Of a stretch of DNA of 64,000 nucleotides, positions 62,531-64,000 are shown piece after piece. The notes under the pieces were generated by a model. It saw only the letters and a program-made list of their open reading frames with translations. It did no database searches and was not told the origin of the DNA. How positions within the stretch are numbered: the stretch's first letter is position 1; every line of letters begins with the position of its first letter. The stretch spans positions 1 to 64,000 of the forward strand of contig CACXBF010000008.1 in the NCBI GenBank assembly GCA_902765855.1, read 5' to 3'. This DNA comes from an uncultured Ruminococcus sp. Its GTDB lineage: Bacteria; Bacillota; Clostridia; Oscillospirales; Acutalibacteraceae. The position numbers and the translations under genes are program-made.

Positions 62531-63034
62531 ATGATAAGATTGCGTCCATATAAAGCCTGTGATGCAGAGCATATTATTAAGTGGATAAAAGATGAAGTTT
62601 CATTTCGTCAATGGTGTGCGGATAGATATGATAAATTTCCGATTACAGCCGATGATATGAACAAACACTACAACAATTTTGCTTATGCCGATAATTTTTA
62701 TGAAATGACAGCATTTGATGAAACGGGTGTAGTTGGACATCTTATTATGAGATTTACAGATGAAGAAAAGAAAACACTCCGTTTTGGCTTTGTAATTGTA
62801 GACGATACAAAGCGCGGTATGGGCTATGGAAAAGAAATGCTTATACTTGCGATAAAGTATTCTTTCGATATATTAAAGGCTGAGAAAATTACTTTAGGTG
62901 TATTTGAAAATAATGAATCCGCCTATTATTGTTATAAGTCTGTAGGTTTTAAAGATGTTCAGTTAAATGAAACAGAATTTTATTATATTTTTAATGAAGA
63001 TTGGAAATGCTTAGAGCTTGAGATGCAAGGATAA
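62531..63034 (+). CDS. GNAT family N-acetyltransferase
   Basis: A 167-residue protein beginning MIRLRPYKACDAEHIIKWI, as in RimJ/RimL-type acetyltransferases. The acetyl-CoA pyrophosphate loop appears as DDTKRGMGYGKEM (R/Q-x-x-G-x-G/A), and LGVFENNESAYYCYKSVGF is motif B. GTGGGG site. Substrate unknown; could be a protein N-terminus or a small amine. It is the last intact gene before the decayed stretch at the right end. Confidence 0.85.
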   Translation: MIRLRPYKACDAEHIIKWIKDEVSFRQWCADRYDKFPITADDMNKHYNNFAYADNFYEMTAFDETGVVGHLIMRFTDEEKKTLRFGFVIVDDTKRGMGYGKEMLILAIKYSFDILKAEKITLGVFENNESAYYCYKSVGFKDVQLNETEFYYIFNEDWKCLELEMQG

Positions 63035-63039
63035 TTTGA

Positions 63040-63538
63040 TATATAAAGTGTTCCTTTGACAGCGGTGCAGACGCACGAATTTTAGAGGATTTGGCATATG
63101 GGCTGTTTGTGCACGGCTATTATGATGACATACATTCGGTTTATGAATATACTACACAGACTAAATTCCCAAGTAAGGGAGTATTTAATGTTTGGAGCTC
63201 ATTACATAACATCTGGGGTTTAGAAATTTATCTGTCTCCTAACGAGCCTGAACGCAATTATAATTGCCGAGATAGAGAAACATATAGTAACTGCTCATAT
63301 GTATAATGAGCTTTCAGAAAAATTAAGGCGTGAAAGAATAGATTTTGAATTTATTTTCTGTGAGAATAAGTTTGAATCTGATGATAAATCTGCCTTTGCT
63401 ATGGGTTACAGACTTATCGGCTTACAGGAAATGATAAGTATGACCTCCATAGGAATTTACCCTAAGCTTTTAGCTGATAAACAAAGAATAGGCGAAAACA
63501 TAGAAGAGTATCTTGAGATATTGAGAACGGTAAAGTAA
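63040..63538 (+). pseudogene. Decayed gene, two frames of one former protein
   Basis: From about 63040 frame 1 reads IKCSFDSGADARILEDLAYG and continues to a Trp-rich part (FNVWSSLHNIWGLEIYLSP) up to about 63255. The frame 2 text then continues as NAIIIAEIEKHIVTAHMYNE (from about 63254) to AFAMGYRLIGLQEMISM and the stop at 63538. Each half alone has no good start site, and the two join smoothly if one base is removed near 63245-63260. No start codon with a ribosome site precedes it, so the 5' end is lost too. Family uncertain; possibly one of the small uncharacterised cytoplasmic families of gut Clostridia (DUF6707-like). Confidence 0.65.
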
Positions 63539-63560
63539 AATTAACCTATAAGGAGTAATA

Positions 63561-64000
63561 ATGTCTGTAACAGATAGAAATGTAATTGACCAGATGGTAA
63601 TAGATGAGAATAAAAAATTAAGGCTTATTATCTTTGATTATTTGCAGTGGAACTGTGTTATAAGATAGAATCATACACATATTCTTAAGGATAAGATAAA
63701 TGATTATCTGAATTTTATTGTAAGTGGTCAGATAAATGAAAGCTATGGCAGCTCGCAGTATGAAAGAATTGTAATAACAATAGTCGCACAATATTATTAC
63801 AGTAAATACTGTATAGAATTTTTAGAGAGATTTAAGAACGCCATAAAGCAAAACGGCGACTTATGCGAACTGGAATGGACGCATCTGCCTTCCGAGCAGG
63901 AAAATGGAAACTTTGATGACGGTTTCAGCGATGACTATGTTTTTGACCCTGAAAAAATTTATCCCAAACTGAAATATAACTTTGCAAAAAATCCCTTAGA
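63561..64000 (+). pseudogene. DUF6572-like gene with internal TAG stop, runs off the window
   Basis: ATG 63561 has a TAAGGAG site. The first 35 codons include VIDQMVIDENKKLRLIIFDY and then meet TAG at 63666-63668. In the same frame the text continues past the stop as HILKDKINDYLNFIVSGQIN and stays open to the window end. The plan (a start with VID, then a strand and DYLxW, then LKDKINDYLNFIxSG) resembles DUF6572 proteins, small proteins of unknown role. Either a nonsense mutation, an amber readthrough or a sequencing error. It directly follows another broken gene. Confidence 0.6.

Noticed and set aside
1-64000. CRISPR array, prophage or transposon
   Set aside because: No regularly spaced direct repeats, integrase, transposase or phage structural gene was seen; the interspersed repeats are irregularly spaced and hairpin-based.

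Overview
The window is AT-rich chromosomal DNA from a low-GC Firmicute of the class Clostridia, probably a Ruminococcaceae/Oscillospiraceae-type gut anaerobe. This rests on gene order and families: AddAB instead of RecBCD, the yicC-remA-gmk-rpoZ-priA-def-fmt-rsmB-rlmN-PP2C-prkC-rsgA-thiN-spoVM order known from Bacillus and Clostridia, and miaB-ylbF/ricA-mutS. A 30-codon spoVM-like gene marks spore-forming ancestry. The species cannot be named from sequence alone. No rRNA, tRNA, CRISPR array, transposase, integrase or phage gene was seen.

Layout. 1-7.9 kb: the end of a giant secreted protein with GLUG-type repeats (frameshifted near base 403), then two small membrane-tethered proteins with similar N-termini; together they look like a surface structure. 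8.3-15.4 kb: addB-addA recombination nuclease; AddB has an altered Walker A motif. 15.9-18.8 kb: a tandem AAA+ protein (CbxX/SpoVK-like) followed by two YbjN-like proteins. 19.4-25.6 kb: gltB-gltD glutamate synthase behind a strong promoter and a leader terminator that may be an attenuator. 25.7-29.5 kb: PadR regulator, a tiny sortase-substrate-like protein, an S66 peptidase and an acyl-CoA synthetase. 30.3-44.8 kb: the long housekeeping operon from yicC to spoVM, covering nucleotide supply, transcription, replication restart, N-terminal formyl-methionine handling, rRNA modification, Ser/Thr kinase signalling, ribosome assembly and thiamine. 45-55.4 kb: APH-like kinase, YfhO membrane protein, PepV-type dipeptidase, SecG, DUF5662 protein and a Ppx/GppA-like plus Ppk1 polyphosphate pair. 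55.7-60.4 kb: miaB, ylbF-like gene, mutS. 60.5-64 kb: an accessory tail with a small membrane protein, a broken aldolase gene, an ATC-hydrolase-like protein, a GNAT acetyltransferase and two further broken genes.

The most distinctive feature is a modular family of intergenic hairpin repeats with at least eight loci (about 8.0, 15.5, 19, 29.8, 38.4, 51.4, 55.5 and 57.7 kb). The modules occur in both orientations, only between genes. Their stems are kept by paired base changes while the loops vary, which points to selection on a folded nucleic acid. I could not link them to a described family from sequence alone.
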